Shown here piece by piece: positions 8,905 through 17,181 of a DNA stretch of 64,000 nucleotides. Position numbers and translations under genes: made by a program. The stretch is from an uncultured bacterium. GTDB lineage: Bacteria > Muiribacteriota > Ozemobacteria > Ozemobacterales > Ozemobacteraceae. The notes beneath the pieces are model-generated. The model ran no database searches and had not been told where the DNA came from. It saw only the letters and a list, made by a program, of their open reading frames with translations. The stretch lies in contig CALEDQ010000008.1 of NCBI GenBank assembly GCA_937949615.1, positions 496,001 through 560,000 of the forward strand. The letters run 5' to 3'. The first letter of the stretch is position 1. Each line of letters starts with the position of its first letter.

Positions 8905-10740
8905 TTATTGAACCTGCTGCCAGTCAGAGTCAAACAGCATGAAATAAAGAGAAGGCTCGATTTCGCGCAGATCTTTGCCGTTGTTTGCCCAGGCAATACC
9001 TCTTTTGCCCGCAGTATCAAACAAAAGATTTGCCAGGAGCTTTTCTGACTTATCTTCGCCCTCTTTGAGAGCAGGGACGATGAAAACCACAGATCTTTCT
9101 TCAGAATTTTTCTGAGGAAAGCTGTAGTCGATTTTCTCACTGCCCCGTTTAAGCTGAATTTTGGCCTTTTTTATCCCCTCTTTATCGTCGAAGGTTAATG
9201 CAGAAACATCAAAAATGACATTGTCGACGAGATCGACGGCCGCAGGAAGCGGCAGGTCGCCGTCAAACATGGGCGACAGATATGAAACCCTGACTGTGTT
9301 GAGCTTCCCTGGCCCGAAAGCCTGTTCGATAATGACATCGACTTTGAAACTGTATTCACGGCGAATCTGTTCGATTTTGTTGTCATGACGGTCAAAAAGC
9401 GCCAGCAAGGGAAACTGCAGACTGCCGGTTTCTTTACCATCGCGGTTTTTCCAGGAATACTGGTTGTCAGAAGCCCAGCTGGCGGTATCGCTGAGCCCCG
9501 CGACCTCTTTTCCTTTTGAATCAACGACGTTGGCGGTCATGCTGACCGACTGAATATGCAGTTCGGGGTTGGTTTCGACGCCAGGCAGAAGAAGAAAAGC
9601 ACTTGCCCATGAATCGAGAGGCATAACGCGGACAAGACTCTTCTTAACTGCTTCAGAATATTTGTTGACACCGATGAAGGCACCACATGAAGTGGTTCGC
9701 TCGACGACCGCCGTCTGGTTGAATTCAAAAGTTTCTTTGCCCTTGCGTGCCTGCTTGATATCCTTCAGATCGACACTGATGCCAACCCGCACGCCAAAAA
9801 AGCATTTGCTGAGCGAATCTGGCTTCGACCGGCTCTCGACATCGATTTTTTCCGGGGGGTGGATCTTTTCGATAAGCGCCTGCTGCATTCTGGCGATGAC
9901 CGGGTCGAGATAACGATCTATGGTTTCCGGCTTAGCCGATTCACCGGTCAGACTCTCAACCGTCATGCAGCCTTTACTTATGAGCTCTTCACGGATTTTT
10001 GTCTTGCTGACGCCGACGTCCAGGCCTAAAAAGTAATTACCGAGCGAAACTTTGAGCTCGCTCGACTGGCTGAAGATGCTGTAAGCCTGATCCCAGTCGA
10101 TGGTTACCCGGAAGCCTGCCGGTGGCAGAACCCCTTCGAAGGTAAGGTTCATCAGAACTCCGACTCCCCCGCCCTGACTGTTGGTGAGAGCTTTATAAAG
10201 ATCAGCCTCGAAGCGGTCGAGTTTTACCTGAAATGGCAGAGCCCCGGTAAGATAGGCCGGTGAAAGCCCGGGTGCCTGCGTGCCGGCTGCATTTTTTTTG
10301 CCATCAGCATCGAACATGAAGGCTTCTGCCTTATGAAAAGGCAGGGGCGCAAGCGAAATGCTTTTGCTGCCGGCCGCTTCAGAGTGGCTTTTCAGTTTGT
10401 TCTCAATTTTTTTCCGGGTTGTTTCCGGCAGATTGAGAGTTACTGCGAACTGCAGCAGACCGCCCTCGAAAATCTCAGAATCTTTCTTTGCCTGATAGGT
10501 AACCAGCTGAAAAACCGGGCGCGGGTCGTCTTTATTTTCCGGGCTTCTTTCCTGCAGCACCGGCTTTTCAGGAACATAATACCATTTGCCCGGGTTATGA
10601 CTGTCGCGAATCAGAGTCACCCCGTCAATCGTGATCGAGTGCTCTGGCAACAGGCTGACCTGAGCCACAACCACCGTGCTGAGCGACAAAAGCAACAGAA
10701 CGGCGAAAAATAATTTAGCGTTTCGAAAAACAGATTGCAT
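8905..10740 (-). CDS. Secreted paralogue family protein A2, unknown function
   Basis: 611 residues with a signal peptide (about 1-26). It carries the family blocks: WYYVPEKP (53-60), RPVFQLVTYQ, a GGLLQFAV strand, VTIDWDQAYSIFS, YLDPVIARM followed by HPPEKID, RTTSCGAFIG, MPLDSW, SPMFDGDLP and AWANNGKDLRE close to the C-terminus. No enzyme motif was found. It is the last gene of the minus-strand array A5-A4-A3-A2, with 109 bases to A3, and faces the A1-side lipoprotein gene, ending at a shared region with a terminator. A G-rich ribosome site lies just upstream of ATG 10740. Function unknown; the array context suggests a structural or substrate-binding role in the envelope. Confidence 0.85.
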   Translation of the reverse strand: MQSVFRNAKLFFAVLLLLSLSTVVVAQVSLLPEHSITIDGVTLIRDSHNPGKWYYVPEKPVLQERSPENKDDPRPVFQLVTYQAKKDSEIFEGGLLQFAVTLNLPETTRKKIENKLKSHSEAAGSKSISLAPLPFHKAEAFMFDADGKKNAAGTQAPGLSPAYLTGALPFQVKLDRFEADLYKALTNSQGGGVGVLMNLTFEGVLPPAGFRVTIDWDQAYSIFSQSSELKVSLGNYFLGLDVGVSKTKIREELISKGCMTVESLTGESAKPETIDRYLDPVIARMQQALIEKIHPPEKIDVESRSKPDSLSKCFFGVRVGISVDLKDIKQARKGKETFEFNQTAVVERTTSCGAFIGVNKYSEAVKKSLVRVMPLDSWASAFLLLPGVETNPELHIQSVSMTANVVDSKGKEVAGLSDTASWASDNQYSWKNRDGKETGSLQFPLLALFDRHDNKIEQIRREYSFKVDVIIEQAFGPGKLNTVRVSYLSPMFDGDLPLPAAVDLVDNVIFDVSALTFDDKEGIKKAKIQLKRGSEKIDYSFPQKNSEERSVVFIVPALKEGEDKSEKLLANLLFDTAGKRGIAWANNGKDLREIEPSLYFMLFDSDWQQVQ

Positions 10741-10770
10741 TGCTACCCCCCGATTTTACCTGGTTCTACT

Positions 10771-10812
10771 AAAAGAAAACGGGGAACCCTGCTTTATAGA
10801 CAGAGCTCCCCG
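10771..10812 (-). terminator. Hairpin terminator between A3 and A2
   Basis: On the minus strand a 12-bp stem with two G-T pairs (10812-10801 with 10791-10780, loop of 9) is followed by a T-rich tract (plus strand 10771-10779). It lies inside the tandem array. Confidence 0.75.
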
Positions 10813-10849
10813 CCAGATTTTCAGTTAAAATCTGAACTGACCGCAAGGA

Positions 10850-12811
10850 TCAGAATTCATCTTCCGGATCCCAGGCTTCATCGCTCGGATCGATTTCGAG
10901 TGAGCCGTAGCCATCGTCGCTGAGAAGATTTTTGCCATTGTATTCCCAGTTTACAAGGTTCTTACCGGCCTTGTTCTTCTTGTGCAGGTTGAATACAACC
11001 TTCGGAATATACTGGAAATTGCCATCCTTCGGGATAAACCAGCTGTGAGTGGTTTCGCCATTGTCGACGGCCTTGAAATCAAAGGAATAAGCATATTTTC
11101 CAAGTTTTTCCGAGCCATCTTCTGATTTGCGTTCAACTTCGAAGACAACCTTCTTGAGGCCTTCAGACTTATCGAGTGACAGATAATCAGCAGAAACCAC
11201 CAGGTTGTCGACCAGAGCCATCGGGTTGGTAACCGGTTTATCGCCAGCCATCATCGGCAGGGTTTTTGTCAGTTCGACTTCATCTACCAGAGAGCCTTTG
11301 CCCTTGGAAGTAATCTTGATTTCGACTTTGTATTCAACATAGTCGTTGATTTCTTTGCCGGCAGCTTTGGCTTCGGCATAGAGAGCCTGCAGGGGCCAGC
11401 TGATGTTGCTGATGGCTTCGCCATTCTTGTTAACCCAGCCCGGTTTGCCTTCGACGGCTTTGGGGCGCCAGGTGATCAGCTGCGGATTTTCAGCACCTGA
11501 AAACTTCGGGTATGAACCGGCTGGTTTGCCGGAGCCTTCTTTATACTGAACATACTGGTTCAGGTCGATAGAAAGCAGGCTCGGGTCAGCACCAACGGCC
11601 GGAATGGTGTAATAGGCTTTTTCCCAGTTGCCCGGTTCCATGACGATATTGCAGGCTTCGATGATGTCTTTGTCATAGTTGCCGATACCGATGAAAGTGC
11701 CGCATGAAGTGGCGCGGGTAATGATTTTGGCGCGGTTGAAAGTGAAGGTTTCTTTGCCTTTCTTGGTGACTTTCTTGTCTTTCATGGCATAAGAACTGCC
11801 ACCGCCGTAGAACATGCCGATACCATAGCTGGGTTCTTCGGCTTCTGCGGGGTCAACCTTTTCGGGCGGCGCCATTTTTTCGATCAGTTCGCTGTTGATG
11901 CGTTCAAGAATCGGATCAAGAACCTTCTGAAGGGCTTCGAGTTCATCTTCGCGGCCTTCCATGGTTACTTTGATACATTTGTTTTCGATCAGACTTTCGG
12001 CGATTTTTTTGGTATCGGTGCGGCTGGTGCCACCGGCGAACAGAAGAGCGTTCCAGTATTTCTTTTCTTTGGTGTTTTCGCTGAAATGGCTGAAGGTCTG
12101 GTCCCAGTCGACTTCAACAGTCACATTTGCGGGCGGCAGAACGCCTTCAAACGACATTTCATAATAAACGCCAAGACCGGCCTGACCTTTCTGGGTCAGA
12201 GCTTTCATGGCATCGGCGCCCATGCTGGTCAGATTGATCTGGAAAGGAACGGCCTGAGTTGAGAAGATCGGAGCGATAGCCGGCTGCTGAATACCGCTTG
12301 AAAGCCATTCACCACTCGGTTTGTAGATCGAGATCGAAGCTGAAGAAACCGGCAGCGGCAGCAGCTTGATATCGGTGGTATCGGTTGCCAGACCGTTTTT
12401 CTGCAGATCCTTGAAGATTTCATTGACAGCCTGAGAGGCGGTTTCGGGCTGAAGATCCATGCGCAGCGAGAACTGCAGCAGGCCTTCTTCATAGATATCT
12501 TTAGTTTTGGCTGATTTGGTCTGCAGAGTCATCAGCTGGAAAACCGGTTTGGTGATTTTTTTGCCGTCTTTTTTGGTTACAGTTTCAGACAGTCTGGGTC
12601 TATTCGGAACATAATAGAAGACCAGAGGTTTGGCTGAGTCCTGAATGACGGTGATCATTGTTTCATCGGTGGCGTTACCGATCTTTTCATCAACCTGAAT
12701 CGTGCGCCATTTCTGGGCATCGAGGCTGGGAAGAGCCGAAACGTCAGCAGAGGCAAACATGCCGAACGCGAGGGCCACAAGGCCGGTGAACAAAAACTTC
12801 TTACTTTTCAC
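10850..12811 (-). CDS. Secreted paralogue family protein A3, unknown function
   Basis: 653 residues with a signal peptide (about 1-26). Family blocks include FYYVPNRP (65-72), KPVFQLMTLQ, EGLLQFSLRM, VEVDWDQTFSHFS, VLDPILERI followed by APPEKVDP, TSCGTFIGIGNYD, MEPGNW and WEYNGKNL near the C-terminus. The C-terminus ends in an acidic tail (PSDEAWDPEDEF). The start is GTG at 12811 with GGGAG about 7 bases upstream. It is the third gene of the array, 65 bases after A4 and 109 before A2, and is bracketed by hairpins. FYYVPNRP is identical in A1, so A1 and A3 may be the closest pair in this block, although the whole-length relationship needs an alignment. Confidence 0.85.
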   Translation of the reverse strand: MKSKKFLFTGLVALAFGMFASADVSALPSLDAQKWRTIQVDEKIGNATDETMITVIQDSAKPLVFYYVPNRPRLSETVTKKDGKKITKPVFQLMTLQTKSAKTKDIYEEGLLQFSLRMDLQPETASQAVNEIFKDLQKNGLATDTTDIKLLPLPVSSASISIYKPSGEWLSSGIQQPAIAPIFSTQAVPFQINLTSMGADAMKALTQKGQAGLGVYYEMSFEGVLPPANVTVEVDWDQTFSHFSENTKEKKYWNALLFAGGTSRTDTKKIAESLIENKCIKVTMEGREDELEALQKVLDPILERINSELIEKMAPPEKVDPAEAEEPSYGIGMFYGGGSSYAMKDKKVTKKGKETFTFNRAKIITRATSCGTFIGIGNYDKDIIEACNIVMEPGNWEKAYYTIPAVGADPSLLSIDLNQYVQYKEGSGKPAGSYPKFSGAENPQLITWRPKAVEGKPGWVNKNGEAISNISWPLQALYAEAKAAGKEINDYVEYKVEIKITSKGKGSLVDEVELTKTLPMMAGDKPVTNPMALVDNLVVSADYLSLDKSEGLKKVVFEVERKSEDGSEKLGKYAYSFDFKAVDNGETTHSWFIPKDGNFQYIPKVVFNLHKKNKAGKNLVNWEYNGKNLLSDDGYGSLEIDPSDEAWDPEDEF

Positions 12812-12840
12812 GCGATACTCCCTTATTTAAATTCAATTTA

Positions 12841-12860
12841 CTGCACCCTCGCGGGTGCAG
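12841..12860 (-). terminator. Hairpin between A4 and A3
   Basis: A perfect 8-bp inverted repeat (12841-12848 with 12853-12860, loop of 4) followed on the minus strand by an A/T-rich stretch without a clean T-run. It may be a weak terminator or an mRNA-stabilising hairpin. Confidence 0.5.
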
Positions 12861-12876
12861 CTGTTTCCGTTAAAAA

Positions 12877-14787
12877 TCAGTCAAGCTGAACAATTGTGCT
12901 TTCCGGGGCTTTGGAAGCGTCGAATTTTGCATCCCAGTCGCCGTCGAACAGCATAAAGTAGAGACCCGGGTCGAGTTCACGCAGATTCTTGCCGCAATTC
13001 AGCCATTTCCCCATCATGCCTTTCTTATGGGCAAAGCTGAGACTTGGCACAGTTATGCTCTTCTCGTCAACCGGAACCATGAAATGCTGCACCGGCGTGT
13101 CGGCGCTCAGCATTATAGACCAGGTGCGGGTCCCAGCCTTAAGCTGACCAGGAGCCTTGAAAACCATGCCTTCTTCTTCACCGAAAGTCAGACATGAACC
13201 GTCAATGGTGAGAACGTCAACAAGGTCGGTCGGTGGTGCAATCGGCAGATCACCGTCGAACAGCGGAGCATAAGTGGTTATTTCGAGAGATTTGCCACTG
13301 GTCGGTTTGATGGTGGTCAGAATTTTGAAGCGATAGTTTTCACGGTTAAAGCCTTCCTTGTCATAGAGAGCCTTGAGCGGAAAGCGGAAATTGAGAACTT
13401 CTTTTCTATCTTTGTCAGTCCAGATGGCTTTTTTGGTTTTGTTGAAACCGGCAGATTCAGTTTTGTAGCCAGAAATCTGCTGCCATTTGTCAGCGCCGAT
13501 TTTTTCTTCAGGAGTGACAGAAATATCGAGAGTATCGATGCCCAGAGACTCAGGCTTACCGACTGACGGCAGAATGTAGAATGCCATTTCCCAGTTGCCG
13601 GCGGGCATGGTGGTGATGCATTTATCCTGTACGTCTTTCGGGAAGTTGCCGATGCCGAGCAGACCGCCGAAAGATGTGGTGCGGTCGACAATTGCCTGAC
13701 GGTCGAATTTGTAGGTGAACTTGCCTTTTTTAACGATTTTGACGTCTTTAAGAGCAAAGTCTATTTTGGCGCCAACTTTGAAGAACCGGCCGGTAGCTTT
13801 CATGGCAGCTTCAGAAATGCCCTGAGCGGCAGCGGCCAGTTCGGGCTTGGCTTCGTCTTCTTTGAGCTTTTCGGCTTCTGCCGGAGCAATCGAGGTCGGG
13901 GGGTGAATCTGTTCAAACAGTTCTTTGGTGATCAGATTCAGAATCGGAGTCATGAGATCGTCGAGCAATTTGGCATCGACGGCTTCACTGGTAAGAGAGG
14001 TGATCTTGATCAGACCTTCGCTGACAAATTTTTCGCGCAGCGTGGCAATATCGAGGCCAAGATTACCGCTGATTGAGTTTTTAGCGACTTCAAGGGCCAC
14101 TTCAGTGTTGGTGCTGAAATGTTCATAGCAGGCATCCCAGTCGACTTCAACTTCGAAACCGGCTTTCGGAGTCATGCCCTGAAAGGTATAGGTTATCAGA
14201 ACCGGCAGACCGCCCTGTTTGGTGCAGAGAGCTTTCATGATATCGGCGCCAAGGCTCTTGAGTCTGAGCATGAACGGATAGTGCTGGGTGCCGAAGATCG
14301 GTGCAATCCCGGGCTTTGGTGCAGCCTGATCAAGCATCTGACCGCCAAGATCATAAAGGGTCAGTTCGGCGCTTTTGATTGCCAGAGGTGACAGGCGCGG
14401 AACTTTACCGGCTGGTACCTTGAGGCTGAAAAGCTTGGACTTGATTTTATCGATAGTATCCTGAGCTACGCCTGAAACCATCGACATCTGCAGAATGCCA
14501 CCGTCGCCATCTTTGGTCTGGTAGCTCAGCAGCTGAAACACCGGCATGGTTTTGCCATTGATTTTTTCAGTGGCAATGGTCGGTTTGATCGGAACGTAAT
14601 AAAACTGTTCGCCAATGCGGCCATCTCTGATAACCGTGTAAGTTTCGGGGCCATTGTCGGTGTCGACCGTCACGACATATTGATCAGCGGCTGCCAGGCT
14701 TGGGGCCTGAGCAAAAGCGCCGGTCAGCGAAAAAACGAAACTGCAGGCGAAAAGCCATACAGCGAACATGCGGAAATTGGATTTCAT
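12877..14787 (-). CDS. Secreted paralogue family protein A4, unknown function
   Basis: 636 residues with a signal peptide ending near AFAQ (about 27). The mature N-terminus APSLAAADQYVV is very like that of A5, and the two are adjacent, suggesting a recent tandem duplication. Blocks: FYYVPIKP (62-69), PVFQLLSYQTK, GGILQMSM, TYTFQGMTPKAGF, VDWDACYEHFS (Ala-Cys where others have Asp-Gln), TTSFGGLLGIGNF, MPAGNWEMAFY, YAPLFDGDLP and NCGKNLRELDPGLYFMLFD near the end. The ribosome site AGGAGG precedes ATG 14787. It is the second gene of the array, with no room for a separate promoter in the 66 bases after A5. Confidence 0.85.
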   Translation of the reverse strand: MKSNFRMFAVWLFACSFVFSLTGAFAQAPSLAAADQYVVTVDTDNGPETYTVIRDGRIGEQFYYVPIKPTIATEKINGKTMPVFQLLSYQTKDGDGGILQMSMVSGVAQDTIDKIKSKLFSLKVPAGKVPRLSPLAIKSAELTLYDLGGQMLDQAAPKPGIAPIFGTQHYPFMLRLKSLGADIMKALCTKQGGLPVLITYTFQGMTPKAGFEVEVDWDACYEHFSTNTEVALEVAKNSISGNLGLDIATLREKFVSEGLIKITSLTSEAVDAKLLDDLMTPILNLITKELFEQIHPPTSIAPAEAEKLKEDEAKPELAAAAQGISEAAMKATGRFFKVGAKIDFALKDVKIVKKGKFTYKFDRQAIVDRTTSFGGLLGIGNFPKDVQDKCITTMPAGNWEMAFYILPSVGKPESLGIDTLDISVTPEEKIGADKWQQISGYKTESAGFNKTKKAIWTDKDRKEVLNFRFPLKALYDKEGFNRENYRFKILTTIKPTSGKSLEITTYAPLFDGDLPIAPPTDLVDVLTIDGSCLTFGEEEGMVFKAPGQLKAGTRTWSIMLSADTPVQHFMVPVDEKSITVPSLSFAHKKGMMGKWLNCGKNLRELDPGLYFMLFDGDWDAKFDASKAPESTIVQLD

Positions 14788-14814
14788 CTGTTCCTCCTGT
14801 TTACTCTTTTTTTA

Positions 14815-14845
14815 AAACGCCGGCCGCTGTGCAAACAGCGGCCGG
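14815..14845 (-). terminator. GC-rich hairpin between A5 and A4
   Basis: A 10-bp stem (14845-14836 with 14829-14820, loop of 6), then on the minus strand TTTT followed by a run of A. It can act as a terminator with incomplete efficiency, or as a 3' stabiliser of the A5 message. Confidence 0.65.
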
Positions 14846-14853
14846 AAAAACAT

Positions 14854-17067
14854 TTATTTCTTTTCGGGTTCTGGTTCGCCCATTATTGAATCGGTGTCGG
14901 CAGAGTTGTTCCAGTCAATATCAAACAGGTTGATATCATAGTTTTCATCGACACCTTTGAGATCCTTGTTGTTCTGGGACCAGTCGAATTTTTTGCCTTT
15001 TTTGGTAAAGAACTGCATGCCGGCAATCTTCACTGATTTGGCATCCTTCGGCACCAGAAAGCCCTGGCTGGTTCGGTTGGCGTCAAGTTTGAAAGCAAAT
15101 GCGAGGTTATCGGCTTTCAATGTTCCTTTGACGAAAAAGATTTCATCATCGCCGGTGCCATAGGTCACGCCGTCAGTAGATATCTTGACGGTCTGCATAA
15201 GATCGGTCGGAGGTGACATGGCAAGCTCGCCATCAAACATCGGGGCGTAGGATTCAACGGCAAAGGAGGGGCCAGTCGCCGGTATGACTTCGGTCTTGAC
15301 CTTGAAGCGGAAACCGGCCGGGTTAGATTTATAATCTGGAGAATCATATACAGCTTTCAGCGGGAACAGGAAATACTTGATTTCCTTGCCGTTTTTGTCG
15401 GTCCAGGTTTCGGTATTTGATTTATAAACAGCAGATTCAATCTTCTGACCAGAAATCTGCTTATCGCCATAAACCGGAGTGACACTCAGGTTTATCTGTT
15501 TGTAGCTCAGATAAGCTGAATCACCGACCGGTGGAAGGCTATAGTAAGCAGCTTCCCAGTTGCCATCAGGAAGAACGGTTATACATTCGTTCTGGATCTT
15601 CTTGTCGAAAGAACCAATGCCGATCGGGCCACCAAAAGAGGTTTTGCGGTCAACGATCGCCTGGCGGTCGTAGGTATAAACGAAAGAACCCTTTTTAACA
15701 TACTGGGCGTCTTTAAGGGCATAGCTTGCACCGATGGCTACCTTGGTGTTCTTGGCTATATCAGCTGCAACATCGAGAACCTTCATGATTGTTCCGACAT
15801 AGGGAATCGAAGTGGCGGCGGCGTCAAGTGCTCCCTTTGCGGCTTCGCCAGCGGCACCGGTGGCAGCCGAGGTTGCACCCTTGATGGCATCGCCGACGGC
15901 GGCGCCAGCGGCGGCACCGGTTGCGGCAGCAGCATCGCCTGAGCTGGCAGCAGCTTTGTTATCGGCGGCAGCAGGCTTGTTATCGGCGGCAGCATTGTCT
16001 TTATTGTCAGCGGCCGGCTTATCAACCGCCGATTCTTTGCCCTTGGCCGGAGCAATGCCGTTCGCTTCAGCAACACTCGCAGCAGGAGTGACAGAACCTG
16101 CCGGCGGGTCTTTGATTTCGGGGGCGGCGATTTCTTTGGCTGAGGCCGGATCAATCTGCGGTGGTGCCTTGATATTTTCAAAGAGTTCTTTGGTTATCAA
16201 ATCGATAACCGGGTTCATTGCCGCATCGAGGGCGGTATCAGACAGAGCTTCGTTGGAAAGCGCGGTAATCTTCATCATGCCGTTGCTTTCCATTTCTTCG
16301 CGGATCTTGGTCAGGTCGGCACCCAGATTGGCGCCCAGATTGGCGTAGGCAAGATTGGCACGCAGCTTGGTATCTGAGCTGAGGTGCTTGTAGCAGTTAT
16401 CCCAGTTGACTTCGATCTTGAAACCACCCGGAGGGGTCATACCCTGGAAAGTGTAGGTGATAAGAACCGGCAGACCGCCGTGACCGGTCGTCAGAGCCTT
16501 GACTGCATCAGCTCCGAGATCAGTGAGGTTGAGCATGAACGGAAACTGCTGATTGCCGAAAATCGGTGCGATACCTTCTTTGACCGGAGCAGATTCAAGC
16601 AGTTTGCCATCGAGGTCATACATGCTGATAACAGCTTCTTTCATCGGAATCGGTGAAAGCCGGTGCTGTTTTTTCGAATCAGAGAGAGGGAATTTGCCTT
16701 TGATGATGTTCAACAGTTCATTTTCTGTAGACTTCGAGATTGATGTCTGCACAGAGAATTGCAGAATGCCACCCTGTACAAGTTCATCATTCTTTTTTCT
16801 CTGATAACTCAGCAGCTGAAAAACCGGGTAATCTTTGCCATTTCGCTTTTCAAGCGCAACATGCGGACGGGCCGGAACAAAATAAAACTGTTCTTCATGG
16901 CGGCCATCACGAATGATGGTAAAGGTTTCGGTACCAAATTCAGTTTTGGCAGAAACATAATAAGCATCGGCCGGAGCCAGGCTAGGAGCCTGAGCGAAAT
17001 TTGGAGTGGCAAATGCCAGAACAAAAAGGGTACACAAAGAGAAAGCCGTCTTCAATGGGTTACGCAA
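14854..17067 (-). CDS. Secreted paralogue family protein A5 with Ala-rich insertion
   Basis: 737 residues, the longest copy, with a signal peptide (about 1-26, ending NFAQ). Blocks: FYFVPARP (61-68), PVFQLLSYQ, GGILQFSVQ, TYTFQGMTPPGGF, VNWDNCYKHLS, TSFGGPIGIGSFD, LPDGNWEAAYYSLP and YAPMFDGELA. It differs by an insertion of roughly 100 residues in the middle (about 310-430), made of Ala/Lys/Asp/Asn repeats (AADNK units) and then an Ala/Gly-rich segment that could be helical or membrane-active. It is the first gene of the array, with its own near-consensus promoter. The C-terminus is rich in Asp and Glu. Function unknown. Confidence 0.85.
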   Translation of the reverse strand: MRNPLKTAFSLCTLFVLAFATPNFAQAPSLAPADAYYVSAKTEFGTETFTIIRDGRHEEQFYFVPARPHVALEKRNGKDYPVFQLLSYQRKKNDELVQGGILQFSVQTSISKSTENELLNIIKGKFPLSDSKKQHRLSPIPMKEAVISMYDLDGKLLESAPVKEGIAPIFGNQQFPFMLNLTDLGADAVKALTTGHGGLPVLITYTFQGMTPPGGFKIEVNWDNCYKHLSSDTKLRANLAYANLGANLGADLTKIREEMESNGMMKITALSNEALSDTALDAAMNPVIDLITKELFENIKAPPQIDPASAKEIAAPEIKDPPAGSVTPAASVAEANGIAPAKGKESAVDKPAADNKDNAAADNKPAAADNKAAASSGDAAAATGAAAGAAVGDAIKGATSAATGAAGEAAKGALDAAATSIPYVGTIMKVLDVAADIAKNTKVAIGASYALKDAQYVKKGSFVYTYDRQAIVDRKTSFGGPIGIGSFDKKIQNECITVLPDGNWEAAYYSLPPVGDSAYLSYKQINLSVTPVYGDKQISGQKIESAVYKSNTETWTDKNGKEIKYFLFPLKAVYDSPDYKSNPAGFRFKVKTEVIPATGPSFAVESYAPMFDGELAMSPPTDLMQTVKISTDGVTYGTGDDEIFFVKGTLKADNLAFAFKLDANRTSQGFLVPKDAKSVKIAGMQFFTKKGKKFDWSQNNKDLKGVDENYDINLFDIDWNNSADTDSIMGEPEPEKK

Positions 17068-17115
17068 TTAAAGCCTCCAAAGATTTAAGTCTCAACATAT
17101 TTATCTGCTTCTGCG

Positions 17116-17144
17116 ATACTAGCACCAGATTTTTTATGCCGCAA
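17116..17144 (-). promoter_or_regulatory. Promoter of the A5-A4-A3-A2 array
   Basis: On the minus strand, TTGCGG (17144-17139), a 17-base spacer and TAGTAT (17121-17116), located 49-77 bases upstream of the A5 start. It lies immediately after the hairpin that ends the secretin operon. Confidence 0.6.
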
Positions 17145-17145
17145 G

Positions 17146-17175
17146 AAAATTCTGGTATGCTATTGTACACACCAG
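17146..17175 (-). terminator. Possible terminator of the secretin/NHL operon
   Basis: On the minus strand an 8-bp stem with one G-T pair (17175-17168 with 17159-17152, loop of 8) followed by AATTTT. It separates the NHL gene from the A5 promoter. Confidence 0.5.
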
Positions 17176-17181
17176 CAGTCA

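Noticed and set aside
15812..16348. Plus-strand reading frame opposite A5
   Set aside because: It is Ala-rich only because it mirrors the Ala-rich insertion of A5.
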